A DNA stretch of 29,529 nucleotides, from positions 1 to 29,529 of IMG/VR virus record IMGVR_UViG_3300013132_000186; one strand, written 5' to 3'. Under the pieces are notes generated by a model. It worked only from the letters and a program-made list of their open reading frames with translations. It was not told where the DNA came from and made no database searches. This DNA is from a virus. Position 1 is the stretch's first letter; each line of letters starts with the position of its first letter. Shown here piece after piece: positions 14,817 to 23,297 of the stretch. Both the position numbers and the translations under genes were made by a program.

Positions 14817-15385
14817 TAGTTCACTCCATATATTAGGGCAGTACCACTTAAGGCTCCTGCGGAAGCTGATACAGTCATAGTTGTTAATGTGTTTGAAGAA
14901 TTATATGACGCAACGCTGTTTAGAATAGTTACTGAGTTAGATCCGTTTGTAAAACTACCCTCAATACGAGCCCACTTAAAGGCTTCGGCCTCAACATCTG
15001 GTATTTCTATAGACCAATGATTTGTAGTCACCCCTGTTTTTACATTTGATATTGTAAATAAAGCTGTTGGGCCTGGAGTGTAACCAGTGGCGCTGCCATT
15101 TAAAGTAATAGTAATGTCTGCGTCTGAGCTTGAACTAACGTTTCTGAATACAACAAAAACATCTTTATATAGTGGAGAAGAAATAGATAGGTTAGTAGAA
15201 GATCCTACTAAGCCGACGCCTGAGATAAAGTTTTTTCCAGCATTATTAAAAATGTCTGAATCTAACCATAGGTCACCGCTTGTAGGATTTGTTGGAGAAT
15301 TTTGACCAATAAAAATTCTTTTGCCAGGAAGCTCATCAGTGAACGAAATAGGTCCGACTGGCTGGCCGTTACTTTGTACGGCCAT
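14816..15385 (-). CDS. Fibre-like protein (189 aa)
   Basis: The 189-residue protein begins with MAVQSNGQPVGPISF and has NPTSGDLWLDSD near residue 40, the G-D-L-W-L-D motif of phage fibre modules. The rest is a beta-rich Ser/Thr/Asn sequence with ADITITLNGSATGYTPGP and a final Ala/Gly strand region, without enzyme motifs. It shares the G-D-x-W motif with the next gene. The likely role is a virion-surface or fibre-adaptor protein; no known family was recognised. The ribosome binding site is GAGG, ten bases upstream. Confidence 0.7.
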   Translation of the reverse strand: MAVQSNGQPVGPISFTDELPGKRIFIGQNSPTNPTSGDLWLDSDIFNNAGKNFISGVGLVGSSTNLSISSPLYKDVFVVFRNVSSSSDADITITLNGSATGYTPGPTALFTISNVKTGVTTNHWSIEIPDVEAEAFKWARIEGSFTNGSNSVTILNSVASYNSSNTLTTMTVSASAGALSGTALIYGVN

Positions 15386-15387
15386 AG

Positions 15388-15729
15388 TTATGAAACCTCA
15401 GATCCAAATGCCTGGAAGGTTAGGTTAGCTGTAGAAGCCACAACGGTAATTGCGTCTAAAGCAGACAGGGTAACTCCCAGAGTAAAGGTGGTAGTGGTAT
15501 AAGCCGGCACAGTTGCGTCATAAGCTAGGTATTGCTTATTGTCTAGAGCTGCGTTAGCTTCACGGATTGCAATACGGTAGGTGGAGGCACTAGCGCCTCG
15601 ATTACAAACCACTATGGTTGATACCACAGCTGAGCTGCCTGAAACTGACGGCACAGCATAAAGCTGGGTGCCACCTGATACGTTAGCTGCTGGGGCAACC
15701 TGGCCTAAAATTTTATAGATCGTTGCCAA
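15388..15729 (-). CDS. Small beta-rich virion protein (113 aa), TTG start
   Basis: The protein starts at TTG 15729, placed well behind GGAG, and overlaps the end of the preceding glycosyltransferase gene by 17 bases. It reads as a beta-sandwich: a first strand (QLYAVPSVSGSSAVVSTIVV), CNRGASASTYRIAIR in the middle, and two closing strands. The layout (V-P-S ... a strand ending in N/C-N ... strand) is shared with the 100-residue protein at 22953-23255, so the two may be paralogues. Small proteins of this type are often head or fibre components in large phages. The role is not established. Confidence 0.7.
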   Translation of the reverse strand: MATIYKILGQVAPAANVSGGTQLYAVPSVSGSSAVVSTIVVCNRGASASTYRIAIREANAALDNKQYLAYDATVPAYTTTTFTLGVTLSALDAITVVASTANLTFQAFGSEVS

Positions 15730-16789
15730 GAGAATGCTCCTTAGAGTAGAAAGCTAAATTTGCCGTAAGGCGTGGGTCATTTGGGTTTAATTCTACGGCT
15801 TTAGCTCCGTATTGAAATGCCTTATCGAACAAACCTAGGCGATAAGAGGCTATGGCTGCATAGTCCCAGGGAGCCGATCCCCAGGCAAATTCCTCGCACA
15901 AATACTCTAGCGGTTTTTCTACTATTTTTAAGGCATTTTCTGCAGCGTCCAGGCAGTCAAACCAGCTGTTATTTTCATAGTAAAGTTTAGATAGATCTAC
16001 ATAACCCTCTCTACGATCCGGGGCTTCCTCCACAGCTTTTTTTAACCATTTTTCTTTTTCTGCAAAGTTTTCTATCATCTTAGCAATATACCTCATCGAT
16101 GCTGCTCGTTCTGGTTTCCATACCGCTTTTGGTAGAGAAAGGTGTCTTTTAAACTCTTCTACTGATTCAGCAAATTTTCCGTAGAAGAAAAGTTCTCTGG
16201 CAAAGTAAAAAGCGTTGCGATCATCGTAGGGGTCTTCTTCTACAGACTGAGCGAGTAGGGGGAAGTATTGAGATCTGGGTTTTGTATCATCGGCGTGGTG
16301 ATGAATCTGTAGGGCTGTCCAACCCTGGACTTCATTTAGGCGATCGGTAATCAATACTTCATGGACTGGATGCTTCCACCTATAGCCGTGCCTTTTGTGA
16401 ATCTTATCTCCCCCATATTGTAACCCTGGGGCACCGTCAGGGTTCCAACTCCACGTATATTGATAACGTGGGCGAGTTATGTTTGTGTTGGAGAGTGCTT
16501 CTAGTTCTTTACGCCATCCAGGCAATAGGACTTCGTCCATGTCTAGGGCTATACAAAAATCTATATCATTAGGAAGCATTGCAAGAGCAGCATTGCGAGC
16601 GTCATCAAACCGCCAAGGCTTTACAGAGATATCGATGACATTTATGCCGTAGTTCTTGGCGTACTTCTTAGTGAGATCAGTAGATCCGGTATCTGCTATT
16701 AACAGATAGTCTGCTTCTTTTGCAGATTGATACCATGGTTCTACAAACTGAGCTTCGTTTAGTGCTATCGTATAGACGGCTATTTTCAT
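15713..16789 (-). CDS. GT2-type glycosyltransferase with C-terminal TPR-like helices
   Basis: The 358-residue protein starts at ATG 16789, with GGAG upstream; a TTG five codons earlier is less likely. Residues 1-90 are a GT-A fold of family 2: VYTIALNEAQFVEPW, ADTGSTD, FDDARNAAL and ALDMDEVL, where D-M-D-E is the metal site. Residues about 185-355 are helix repeats (FYFARELFFYGKFAESVEEF, then DYAAIASYRLGLFDKAFQYG) of TPR type, which could hold the protein acceptor. The gene lies between a collagen-like fibre and small fibre proteins, which suggests that it glycosylates virion proteins. Sugar and target are not known. It is a cytosolic enzyme. Confidence 0.85.
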   Translation of the reverse strand: MKIAVYTIALNEAQFVEPWYQSAKEADYLLIADTGSTDLTKKYAKNYGINVIDISVKPWRFDDARNAALAMLPNDIDFCIALDMDEVLLPGWRKELEALSNTNITRPRYQYTWSWNPDGAPGLQYGGDKIHKRHGYRWKHPVHEVLITDRLNEVQGWTALQIHHHADDTKPRSQYFPLLAQSVEEDPYDDRNAFYFARELFFYGKFAESVEEFKRHLSLPKAVWKPERAASMRYIAKMIENFAEKEKWLKKAVEEAPDRREGYVDLSKLYYENNSWFDCLDAAENALKIVEKPLEYLCEEFAWGSAPWDYAAIASYRLGLFDKAFQYGAKAVELNPNDPRLTANLAFYSKEHSLGNDL

Positions 16790-16804
16790 GCCCTCATGCT
16801 CCAA

Positions 16805-16915
16805 TTATTCTTCTAAATAAACTAAGTCGTAACCTACGACCACTCCTTCTTCATTCTTTACTTCAAATTTTTCTGCGCCAGTTTCTGGATCTATACCTAA
16901 ACTAGTCTTTATCAT
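16805..16915 (-). CDS. Very small acidic protein (36 aa)
   Basis: A short gene fits exactly between the collagen-like fibre and the glycosyltransferase. The ATG at 16915 overlaps the fibre stop (ATGA), and its stop is followed at once by the glycosyltransferase ribosome binding site. The protein begins MIKTSLGIDPETGAEKFEV and ends DLVYLEE, with an acidic, beta-like character. The chain of overlaps is the main evidence. I do not recognise a family. Confidence 0.6.
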   Translation of the reverse strand: MIKTSLGIDPETGAEKFEVKNEEGVVVGYDLVYLEE

Positions 16916-18690
16916 GAGAACCTTCCCCAAACGCTAATAGTACTTGACGACATTGAGCTTATAGATGTTGGTAGATCTGATTGTGCAGCCACTGCCCCCG
17001 TAATTCTTGGGGATAGTGTAGACAGAGTTCCAGGAACAGAACTCCACGCCATTTGTATAGATCCAGGAGTAGAAGCTAATACGATTAAACCAATCGCATA
17101 TCGTGTTCCAGCAACTAGAGCATAAGTTTCTGGATATCCGCCACTTAAATCCAGTGTTCGTGTATAAAGAGTATTGGTTGTAGAGAATATGGTCGTATCA
17201 GAAGCTGTTCTAGCTACTAGAGTTGCAGTATTGCCAGATACTGTATATAAACCAAAACGAATTAATGATGCTCCTGTAGTGGCTATAGTTGCAGCAGCTA
17301 CACTTATTGAGGAGATTGTAGTAGTCCAGGTAGGGGTAAACATTGTTAGGTATACGGTTCCGCTTGTTGGGGTTCCAGTAAAGTTACCAATACGTGGGTA
17401 TACATCTACTACAGACAAACTCTGATTTTGATTTCCTGCAAGGTTTCCGAATGCATCATTGTTTAGCTTAGCTGCAGTAACGCTTTGATCTGCAAGCTTT
17501 GCTGTAGTAACAGCTAGATCTGCTATCTTTCCAGTAGTAACATTTAGATCGGCTATCTTTCCAGTAGTAACATTTAGATCGGCTAGTTTAGCAGTTGTTA
17601 CGTTTAAATCAACAATCTTAGATGTAGTTACTGAATCCGCCGCTAGTTTATCTGCAGTAACGTTTTCATTTACAATCTTTGCAGTTGTAACTGTCCCGTC
17701 TGTAGGAGTACGCGTATCGGTAAATCTAGCGTCTGTGTTAATAGCTAGTTGTACCCAGTCGCCAGCGTGTGCATAATAAGCACCTCCAGTAGCATGGACA
17801 TGAGCAAACATTCCGTGGTTAGAGACTGCTGCTGGTAAATCTACTAAAGCATCAAATACAGACCAGGTAATATCATCTGAAGTAATTAAGGACTTATCTA
17901 AGCCTATTACCGCAGCGGTAGAAGTGCCGGTATTTGTTACAGGTTCTGTTACAGAAATAACTCCAGAAGGTCCTGTAGGTCCTAAATCACCCTGTGGTCC
18001 AGTTGGTCCAGTATCTCCTTGTGGACCAGTTGCGCCCACGATTTGTCCGGCGCTATACCATTGTGTTCCATCCCATACATAGACATCGCCGTCTGCATCT
18101 ACAATCCACGCATCATTTAAATTATTTTCTGTTGAGGGCAAATCACCAACAGTTGCTTTAGATCCTTTTAGTGTAATTGGAACGCCTTGAGGTCCTGTAG
18201 GGCCCGTTACACCTTGCGGCCCTGTTGGCCCAGTTACTGTTGAGTCCGCACCTGTTGGACCTGTAACGCCCTGTGGGCCAGTTGGTCCAGTTGCACCTAC
18301 GGGGCCGGTTGCGCCTTGTGGTCCTGTAACACCTCTAGGAATTCCAAAATCAAAAACAGCAACAGACGGAGTACCAGAATTTACAACAGTGGCATTTGAG
18401 TTAGGACTAAGAGTTGTTACTGTTCCTACGTTTACGATTGATGATGGTCCTGTAGGACCAGTTGGTCCTGTTACCGTGGATGCTGCACCTGTTGGGCCTG
18501 TAACTCCTATGGGACCAGTTGGCCCAGTAACACCAGAAGAATATGAAAGAGAGTTCCAAGGAGTTAATCCATTACCGACTTTAAATTTTCCGGTGTCGTG
18601 TTCATAGCCCGCTTCTCCCTGAGAAAGAATTGGATTTGATTGACTCCACTCAAGAGCAGTACCACGTCTAAACTGAATTTTTACGGCCAT
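16912..18690 (-). CDS. Collagen-like tail or head fibre with an Mtd-like N-terminus
   Basis: The 592-residue protein begins with KIQFRRGTALEWSQSNPILS and GEAGYEHDTGKFKVGNG, the N-terminal module of many phage fibres (Mtd_N-like). Collagen-like Gly-x-y blocks follow at about 53-82, 119-170 and 219-243, mostly Gly-Pro-Thr and Gly-Pro-Gln. A W-D-G-x-x-W module lies at 178-218. Next comes FAHVHATGGAYYAHAGDW (295-312), a motif known from phage fibres, then about eight tandem decapeptide repeats such as DLNVTTGKIA (333-410), and a beta-rich C-terminal domain that could bind the receptor. The start is ATG behind AGGAGTGTAA. The collagen blocks would form trimers. The location between other surface proteins supports a virion fibre. 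Confidence 0.88.
   Translation of the reverse strand: MAVKIQFRRGTALEWSQSNPILSQGEAGYEHDTGKFKVGNGLTPWNSLSYSSGVTGPTGPIGVTGPTGAASTVTGPTGPTGPSSIVNVGTVTTLSPNSNATVVNSGTPSVAVFDFGIPRGVTGPQGATGPVGATGPTGPQGVTGPTGADSTVTGPTGPQGVTGPTGPQGVPITLKGSKATVGDLPSTENNLNDAWIVDADGDVYVWDGTQWYSAGQIVGATGPQGDTGPTGPQGDLGPTGPSGVISVTEPVTNTGTSTAAVIGLDKSLITSDDITWSVFDALVDLPAAVSNHGMFAHVHATGGAYYAHAGDWVQLAINTDARFTDTRTPTDGTVTTAKIVNENVTADKLAADSVTTSKIVDLNVTTAKLADLNVTTGKIADLNVTTGKIADLAVTTAKLADQSVTAAKLNNDAFGNLAGNQNQSLSVVDVYPRIGNFTGTPTSGTVYLTMFTPTWTTTISSISVAAATIATTGASLIRFGLYTVSGNTATLVARTASDTTIFSTTNTLYTRTLDLSGGYPETYALVAGTRYAIGLIVLASTPGSIQMAWSSVPGTLSTLSPRITGAVAAQSDLPTSISSMSSSTISVWGRFS
17521..17580 (-). repeat. Two near-identical 30-bp copies coding for the decapeptide repeat
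   Basis: The two halves (17521-17550 and 17551-17580) differ in one base and encode the same decapeptide (DLNVTTGKIA). They are embedded in a longer array of degenerate ten-residue repeats, so unit duplication in this fibre is recent. Confidence 0.9.
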
Positions 18691-19056
18691 TTACACTCCT
18701 AGTACGTTACCACCATTGATTGTAATTCCTCCACCATAAACTGTATTGGGAACTCCACCATCAATGTTGTCATTTTCTGGGCCAGTAGGACCAGTTGCAC
18801 CTGTAGGGCCAGGAACTGTTGATATAGGCCCAGTAGATCCGGTTGGACCAGTAGGACCAGTAGGACCAGTAGGTCCTGGAATTATAGAGTCTGGACCTGT
18901 AGGACCTGTTGGTCCTATAGGACCTGTAGGACCTAAGTCTCCCTGAACACCCTCAGAGATTAGTAATCTCCATACAGAACCACTCCAGTACCACGTGGTT
19001 TGACCAACAGTAAACTGTTGATTTAATGTGGGGTTATCTGGAAAGTCTATGGCCAT
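18691..19056 (-). CDS. Short collagen-like protein (121 aa)
   Basis: An N-terminal module (residues 1-37) has [13 protein letters not shown], related to the W-x-G-x-x-W modules in the neighbouring fibres. Residues 38-95 are a collagen-like Gly-Pro-Thr segment with two short breaks (DSIIP, ISTVP). A short Gly/Asn C-terminus (GGGITINGG) follows. The gene starts with ATG but has a poor ribosome binding site, so its level may be low or coupled to other genes. It could be a short fibre or an accessory trimer for the 592-residue fibre directly downstream. Confidence 0.82.
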   Translation of the reverse strand: MAIDFPDNPTLNQQFTVGQTTWYWSGSVWRLLISEGVQGDLGPTGPIGPTGPTGPDSIIPGPTGPTGPTGPTGSTGPISTVPGPTGATGPTGPENDNIDGGVPNTVYGGGITINGGNVLGV

Positions 19057-19080
19057 AGCAAGTCAGTGTATCAACGAAAT

Positions 19081-19758
19081 CTAGCCTTGTTTTTCTAAAG
19101 ATTCATAACCTTTAGAAACAGCATATTGGCGAAGTTCTGCTCCAAAATCAATCTTGTAAGGAATCACCATGTGTTCCCAAAAGGCAGTATTTGCGTTAAT
19201 TTCAATGGGTATTTCAGCCTTCTCTACAGCTAGACAAAAATTAAGATCTTGACTTACCTGCCCGGATTCGTCAGCAGTGGCATAAAAATACATAGGAATT
19301 TGTTCTATTACATCTTCTTTTATTTTATTAACTTTTACGACAAAATCTTCTATTCTAGAAAATACTTCTTTTTCTATTTTTATAAAATCAAGTGTGATCA
19401 ATTTTGCTGAGATTTCTTGATCGTCTTTAATTGTATTTAATGCTATTTTAAAAGGTTTTTGGGGAGAGTAAAAATCTTTTGTAGGAACACCCTCTATTAA
19501 AGAACTATTATTAATAATAGATATTAATGTCTCTGGCACCCATTGAATATGCGGTTGTATAAAAACAAGGGTATCAAAATTATTATTTAAGACTATTTCA
19601 GCCGCTTGATTTCTATAGGAACCCTCATCTGGAGACCAGTAGAACTGAAAAGAAATATCTTGTTTTTGTCCTTCTGCAAATGTTTCTGCGAGAGACTTTG
19701 CAAAAAATGCAGAAATAACGGGTTGAACTGAGCACGTTGCTATAAGTACTTTTTTCAT
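19081..19758 (-). CDS. Diverged glycosyltransferase-like protein
   Basis: The 225-residue protein starts at ATG 19758 behind GGAG; the TTG four codons earlier is less likely. It opens with KKVLIATCSVQPVISAFFAKSL and has RNQAAEIVLNNNFDTLVFIQPHIQW, which follows the GT-A layout of phage glycosyltransferases (R-N-x-x-A ... D-x-L-x-F-I-D-x-D-I-x-W). Here the metal site D-x-D is replaced by Q-P-H. The C-terminal part (SQDLNFCLAVEKAEIPIEI) also fits the fold. It may be an inactive or altered transferase, or simply a related fold. It follows a terminator-like hairpin, so expression depends on read-through. Confidence 0.55.
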   Translation of the reverse strand: MKKVLIATCSVQPVISAFFAKSLAETFAEGQKQDISFQFYWSPDEGSYRNQAAEIVLNNNFDTLVFIQPHIQWVPETLISIINNSSLIEGVPTKDFYSPQKPFKIALNTIKDDQEISAKLITLDFIKIEKEVFSRIEDFVVKVNKIKEDVIEQIPMYFYATADESGQVSQDLNFCLAVEKAEIPIEINANTAFWEHMVIPYKIDFGAELRQYAVSKGYESLEKQG

Positions 19759-19775
19759 TTTATGCTCCAAATAGA

Positions 19776-19803
19776 AATAGGCGGGTTTTTACACCCGCCT
19801 ATT
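19776..19803. terminator. Strong hairpin terminator between small acidic gene and glycosyltransferase-like gene
   Basis: A perfect eleven-base stem (AATAGGCGGGT / ACCCGCCTATT) with a six-base loop. On the minus strand it is followed by TCTATTTGG, a modest T-rich tail. The stem is nearly symmetrical, so it could act on both strands. It lies 12 bases after the stop of the upstream 93-residue gene. Confidence 0.7.
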
Positions 19804-19815
19804 CTATAGTAAATA

Positions 19816-20097
19816 TTACTCTTGTTCGGAAGACGCTTCGGTAGCTGCTTCAGCAGCGGCTTTTAGTGCGGCTTCATCCGCCTCAAAAGCAGCTTTTTTA
19901 GCAGCTTCATCCGCAGCTTTTGCAGCTTCTTCAGCCTCTGTTTGAATAACAAACGCATCTGCCCACTCTTGAGCTTTTGCATTTGATGCAAAGGGAGTAC
20001 TTCCCTCTTCACGAGGATCAAACGATTGAGTTAGAAAGGTTCCGCCATCACGAAGGATAGTGGCTACTTTTTTATCTATTTCTACAGTAAATGACAT
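19816..20097 (-). CDS. Small protein with an Ala/Glu/Lys coiled-coil tail (93 aa)
   Basis: Residues 1-50 are a small mixed domain with VEIDKKVATIL and SFDPREEGSTPF. Residues 50-93 are an Ala/Glu/Lys-rich helix (AAKAADEAAKKAAFEADEAA), which could form a coiled coil and trimerise or bind a fibre. The start is ATG behind AAGGAGGTC. It follows the large Kelch-like protein directly and precedes a terminator, so the two may form one transcript end. I do not recognise the family. Confidence 0.72.
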   Translation of the reverse strand: MSFTVEIDKKVATILRDGGTFLTQSFDPREEGSTPFASNAKAQEWADAFVIQTEAEEAAKAADEAAKKAAFEADEAALKAAAEAATEASSEQE

Positions 20098-20100
20098 TTA

Positions 20101-22950
20101 TTAGACCTCCTTAGATCTAACTAGGTAGTATACGTCATTTCGCCAAGTACGTACACCGTCGCCCTCAGAACCTCCAGCGATAATCTCTACGCCACCAAGG
20201 CAAGCCTTGTTGTAGGAGAAGTTAGACCAGTTGTTACCAATCGTACCAGAGTTAGCAGGTTGATATTGGGGGGTTGGACGAGAGTTAATTGGGATATGAG
20301 ACGAGATAATTTTAGGCTCAGACAAAAGGCTATCCATATCAAATACGTAATAACCTGTGCTATCTGGCTTTTCGCAAATAGCATAACGACCGTCAAACCA
20401 TACGTGAGGTGTACGGTGTATTGTTGTATCACCTGTCATATATGGGCTTGAAGTTGTATGCAAACGGCGCCATCCAGTCTGAGTGGCTGTAAATGGTGCC
20501 ACACCAGACTCTTGACTATATTGAGCAAGTGTACGGCCATCCCAGAAAATAGTTCCTTCTGGAATACCTGTACGACTTAGTCGACCGTTACCAAACTTGA
20601 CAACCTGAATGTAACGATTATCAATAGCATCATGACCAAAATTATAGACCTGTGGGTTTCTTCCGTCTCCTTGGTGCTGTGAGCTAATCCAGTTATAGCT
20701 AGTCCAGCGCCGCTTAATGGAGTATTCCCAGTTAAATAGGTTCCAAATGTTATTTGTTTCCCAAGCGTTGGCTTCGTATGGACGAATAAAGTGGAGACCG
20801 GGACGGTATGCCCTACCAGCTGACAAGATTTGGATTTCACCAGGAGCGTTAACAGATGAAGTATACGGTTGACCGCTGCTGGTCCAGGAATTGTCAAAGG
20901 AATCACCCTGATTGGTACCAGTTTGATTGTAGTCCATGTAATAGAATCTGCCGGTATCTTCTTCAATAACAGCAGAAGCTTGTCTCCAAGGAGATCTGCT
21001 GTAGAAGGAGTTGTTTGAGCTGCCATCATTCCAGTTGTTATGCAAACGAGATGGCAAGTAACCAGTTACATAGTAACGACGCATTTGAGGATCATAGATC
21101 GCCTGCACAATCGGCATTTGAGGCACTACAGGATAGACCTCTCCAGAGGTGGTGATTAATTCAGCACCCCAAGATTCAAAGTCATGTCTCTGCATTGCTG
21201 TAGTATCTGTAGTACTGCTGGCAGCTCGACCTCCACGAATTTCAGAATCGTGGGCGGTCTGCTCGTATCTTGCAAAGATCACTGGTACAGCAAATGGGTT
21301 TCTGTGGTAACCAAATGCTAGAACGCTATTTAGACCAACAGACATCTCTCCACGTGCACGAAACGCACCAATTACCTCAACTTTCTTTGGCTTTTGAGTA
21401 TCTACATAGTCGTGGTTGTAACGACCAAGTGCACTGCCACCGTAGTTGTTACGGAAACGCCAGAAACGACCGTCCCAATTAGTACCCACAGGTTGCCAAA
21501 TAAAGGTTGAGCCGTAGGTATCGTTTCCTGGACGCATTGCTAACGGGTAGAAGTTTTCCATTTCAAAGGATTTATCTAGCCAACGATCGAGTGATTGAGT
21601 AGCAGTATCGTAGATCCATAGACGACGACCCCAATAACGATCACCATTTGAAGGAGCTACGTTATCGGTTGTGTATGTACGGCGACCAATAACACCAAAT
21701 GAGGTTGAGTTATAGCGGAAAATCTGACCACCACGGAACCAAGTTGATGCTTCATTTAGACGTGATGGAGGAGTTACCTTTGCCCAGACGTTGTTAGTTG
21801 GATCGTAAATCTGATAATCAGTAGTACCACCATCAGTGTTAGCAATACCCTGAGTTGGGCTAGCAAGGAAGTAGTTATTTACATAAGAACCTTCGTGCCA
21901 AGTATCAGCTGCTGCAGTAATAGTCTCACGAGCACCTGTTGACAAGTTATAGCGGAAAAACCCGTTAGCCGAACGCTCTTGCTGCCAGTTATACCAGTAG
22001 CGAACTCCACCGATAGAGTGTGTGAAAGACATTTGAGGTCCATCACAATAGGAGTTATAGCCAGTCGCACCAATGTTCCATGCGCCATGGAATGTCCAAG
22101 TATCAGTTTCTTTTGTATATGTGTATAGGTAGGTATCTACTGAAGTGTAGTTAACAGAGTTAATTGTTTGAGTTCTGTTATCAACGCAACGGAACCATAC
22201 AATAATGTCAAGTCCGGTATCCCACATAACTGCACGGCGTAAACGCTGTTCAACAAATGTAGTTCCAGAGGCATCAGATAGTGGAGGAAGTGGAAGGTCT
22301 GCAAGACGAGTCCATGTATTTGTTGTGTTGTTAGTTGCTTTAAAAAAGAAGTTACCAGCAATACCTGAGAAGGTAGTTGCTGCTGTACCAATTCCTTGTC
22401 CTGGAGATGGTGTGTTACGGAAACGGTATATGCCATCTCCGGTAGAGTTGTATGTCCAGCAAACCCAAGCTGCAGTGTTAGCTGTTCCGTCAAGACGAGC
22501 AGTCATTGGTATACGGTTTGTATTCTGACCGTATCCCTCAAAAGATTGAAAGTCAGTTGACTTCTCTGTATGTGCGTATTCCTCGCCAAGACCATCAATT
22601 GTAGATCCTGTACGAGAAGGTATTGATGAGCTGTACTTGATAATTAAAAGAGTTGATCCGGTACCTGTGGTAGTTCCACCAGAAGTTGCAGTTAAAATGC
22701 GAATACGGGCGATAGTACCACTATGAGTAAATGTCTTACCTTTTACAAGGGACACTGTCTCAATAGGAGAAGTAAGAGCACCTACAGCGTAAATAGCAAC
22801 TGTTATTGGTTCTTCTTGTGCACGGAATTCATAAACTCCGCTAGCATTAAGTTCGGTGGTGTCATATTCTGCACCAGGAACGGCAGCAAAGCTATAGGTT
22901 AATGCACCTACGCCAGCGCCAGAGGTTGAAGGATATACTAGAGCACCCAT
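20101..22950 (-). CDS. Large Kelch-like beta-propeller virion protein (949 aa)
   Basis: This is one of the largest genes in the window. Residues 1-110 form a beta-rich head similar in style to the small structural proteins nearby. Kelch-like strands follow, for example NTWTRLADLPLP (211-222), TDTWTFHGAW (282-291), FFRYNLSTGAR (331-341), YQIYDPTNNVWAKV (379-392) and RLWIYDTATQSLDRW (443-457). The remaining 450 residues keep the same Trp/Tyr/Asn-rich, strand-turn style. Propellers usually bind proteins or sugars, so a receptor-binding or adhesion role is plausible. The start is ATG with GGAG overlapping the end of the preceding gene. No catalytic residues were noticed. Whether it sits on head or tail cannot be told. 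Confidence 0.75.
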   Translation of the reverse strand: MGALVYPSTSGAGVGALTYSFAAVPGAEYDTTELNASGVYEFRAQEEPITVAIYAVGALTSPIETVSLVKGKTFTHSGTIARIRILTATSGGTTTGTGSTLLIIKYSSSIPSRTGSTIDGLGEEYAHTEKSTDFQSFEGYGQNTNRIPMTARLDGTANTAAWVCWTYNSTGDGIYRFRNTPSPGQGIGTAATTFSGIAGNFFFKATNNTTNTWTRLADLPLPPLSDASGTTFVEQRLRRAVMWDTGLDIIVWFRCVDNRTQTINSVNYTSVDTYLYTYTKETDTWTFHGAWNIGATGYNSYCDGPQMSFTHSIGGVRYWYNWQQERSANGFFRYNLSTGARETITAAADTWHEGSYVNNYFLASPTQGIANTDGGTTDYQIYDPTNNVWAKVTPPSRLNEASTWFRGGQIFRYNSTSFGVIGRRTYTTDNVAPSNGDRYWGRRLWIYDTATQSLDRWLDKSFEMENFYPLAMRPGNDTYGSTFIWQPVGTNWDGRFWRFRNNYGGSALGRYNHDYVDTQKPKKVEVIGAFRARGEMSVGLNSVLAFGYHRNPFAVPVIFARYEQTAHDSEIRGGRAASSTTDTTAMQRHDFESWGAELITTSGEVYPVVPQMPIVQAIYDPQMRRYYVTGYLPSRLHNNWNDGSSNNSFYSRSPWRQASAVIEEDTGRFYYMDYNQTGTNQGDSFDNSWTSSGQPYTSSVNAPGEIQILSAGRAYRPGLHFIRPYEANAWETNNIWNLFNWEYSIKRRWTSYNWISSQHQGDGRNPQVYNFGHDAIDNRYIQVVKFGNGRLSRTGIPEGTIFWDGRTLAQYSQESGVAPFTATQTGWRRLHTTSSPYMTGDTTIHRTPHVWFDGRYAICEKPDSTGYYVFDMDSLLSEPKIISSHIPINSRPTPQYQPANSGTIGNNWSNFSYNKACLGGVEIIAGGSEGDGVRTWRNDVYYLVRSKEV

Positions 22951-22952
22951 TG

Positions 22953-23255
22953 TTAGTTAATCTCCATCCCTGAGACGTGAAGCTTAAGACCTGCCCCAGA
23001 CCCAATAGCATTTACGGTTTCTGATGCATCAAGTACTTGTTTAAGATCAAAAGCAAAAATTCCATTTGCAGGAACAGTTACTGCTGATAAAACATCGTGT
23101 GTCCCTAACTTTACTGTACCAGTTAACACGTTACTAGTTGTGTTAGTTAATACGATGTTAGTGATTACTGCGGTTGTAGCCGATGGCACTGTGTACACAT
23201 CTGCTGCAGAAGTTCCTACGTTGCCGCGGAACAGTTTCTTTACTGAGTTTGGCAT
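22953..23255 (-). CDS. Small beta-rich virion protein (100 aa)
   Basis: The protein reads as a beta-sandwich: ADVYTVPSATTAVITNIVLT, then a strand with GTVKLGTHDVLS, FAFDLKQVLDASETVNAIG and a final strand. It resembles the 113-residue protein at 15388-15729 in layout and in the V-P-S-x-x-x-A-V-I/V-x-x-I-V start, so the two may be paralogues. The start is ATG behind AGGAGGTAACAAGTA, one of the strongest ribosome binding sites in the window, which suggests high expression, as for a decoration protein. The role is inferred. Confidence 0.78.
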   Translation of the reverse strand: MPNSVKKLFRGNVGTSAADVYTVPSATTAVITNIVLTNTTSNVLTGTVKLGTHDVLSAVTVPANGIFAFDLKQVLDASETVNAIGSGAGLKLHVSGMEIN

Positions 23256-23297
23256 TACTTGTTACCTCCTAAGTAACTATTAGTTCTTACCAGTCGG

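Noticed and set aside
20577-21029. 150-codon minus-strand frame inside the Kelch-like gene
   Set aside because: Overlaps the real gene in another frame, without a start signal or recognisable motif.
22137-22493. 118-codon minus-strand frame inside the Kelch-like gene
   Set aside because: Same strand, other frame; it lies wholly inside a convincing gene and has a Leu/Gln/Thr composition of frame-shifted reading.
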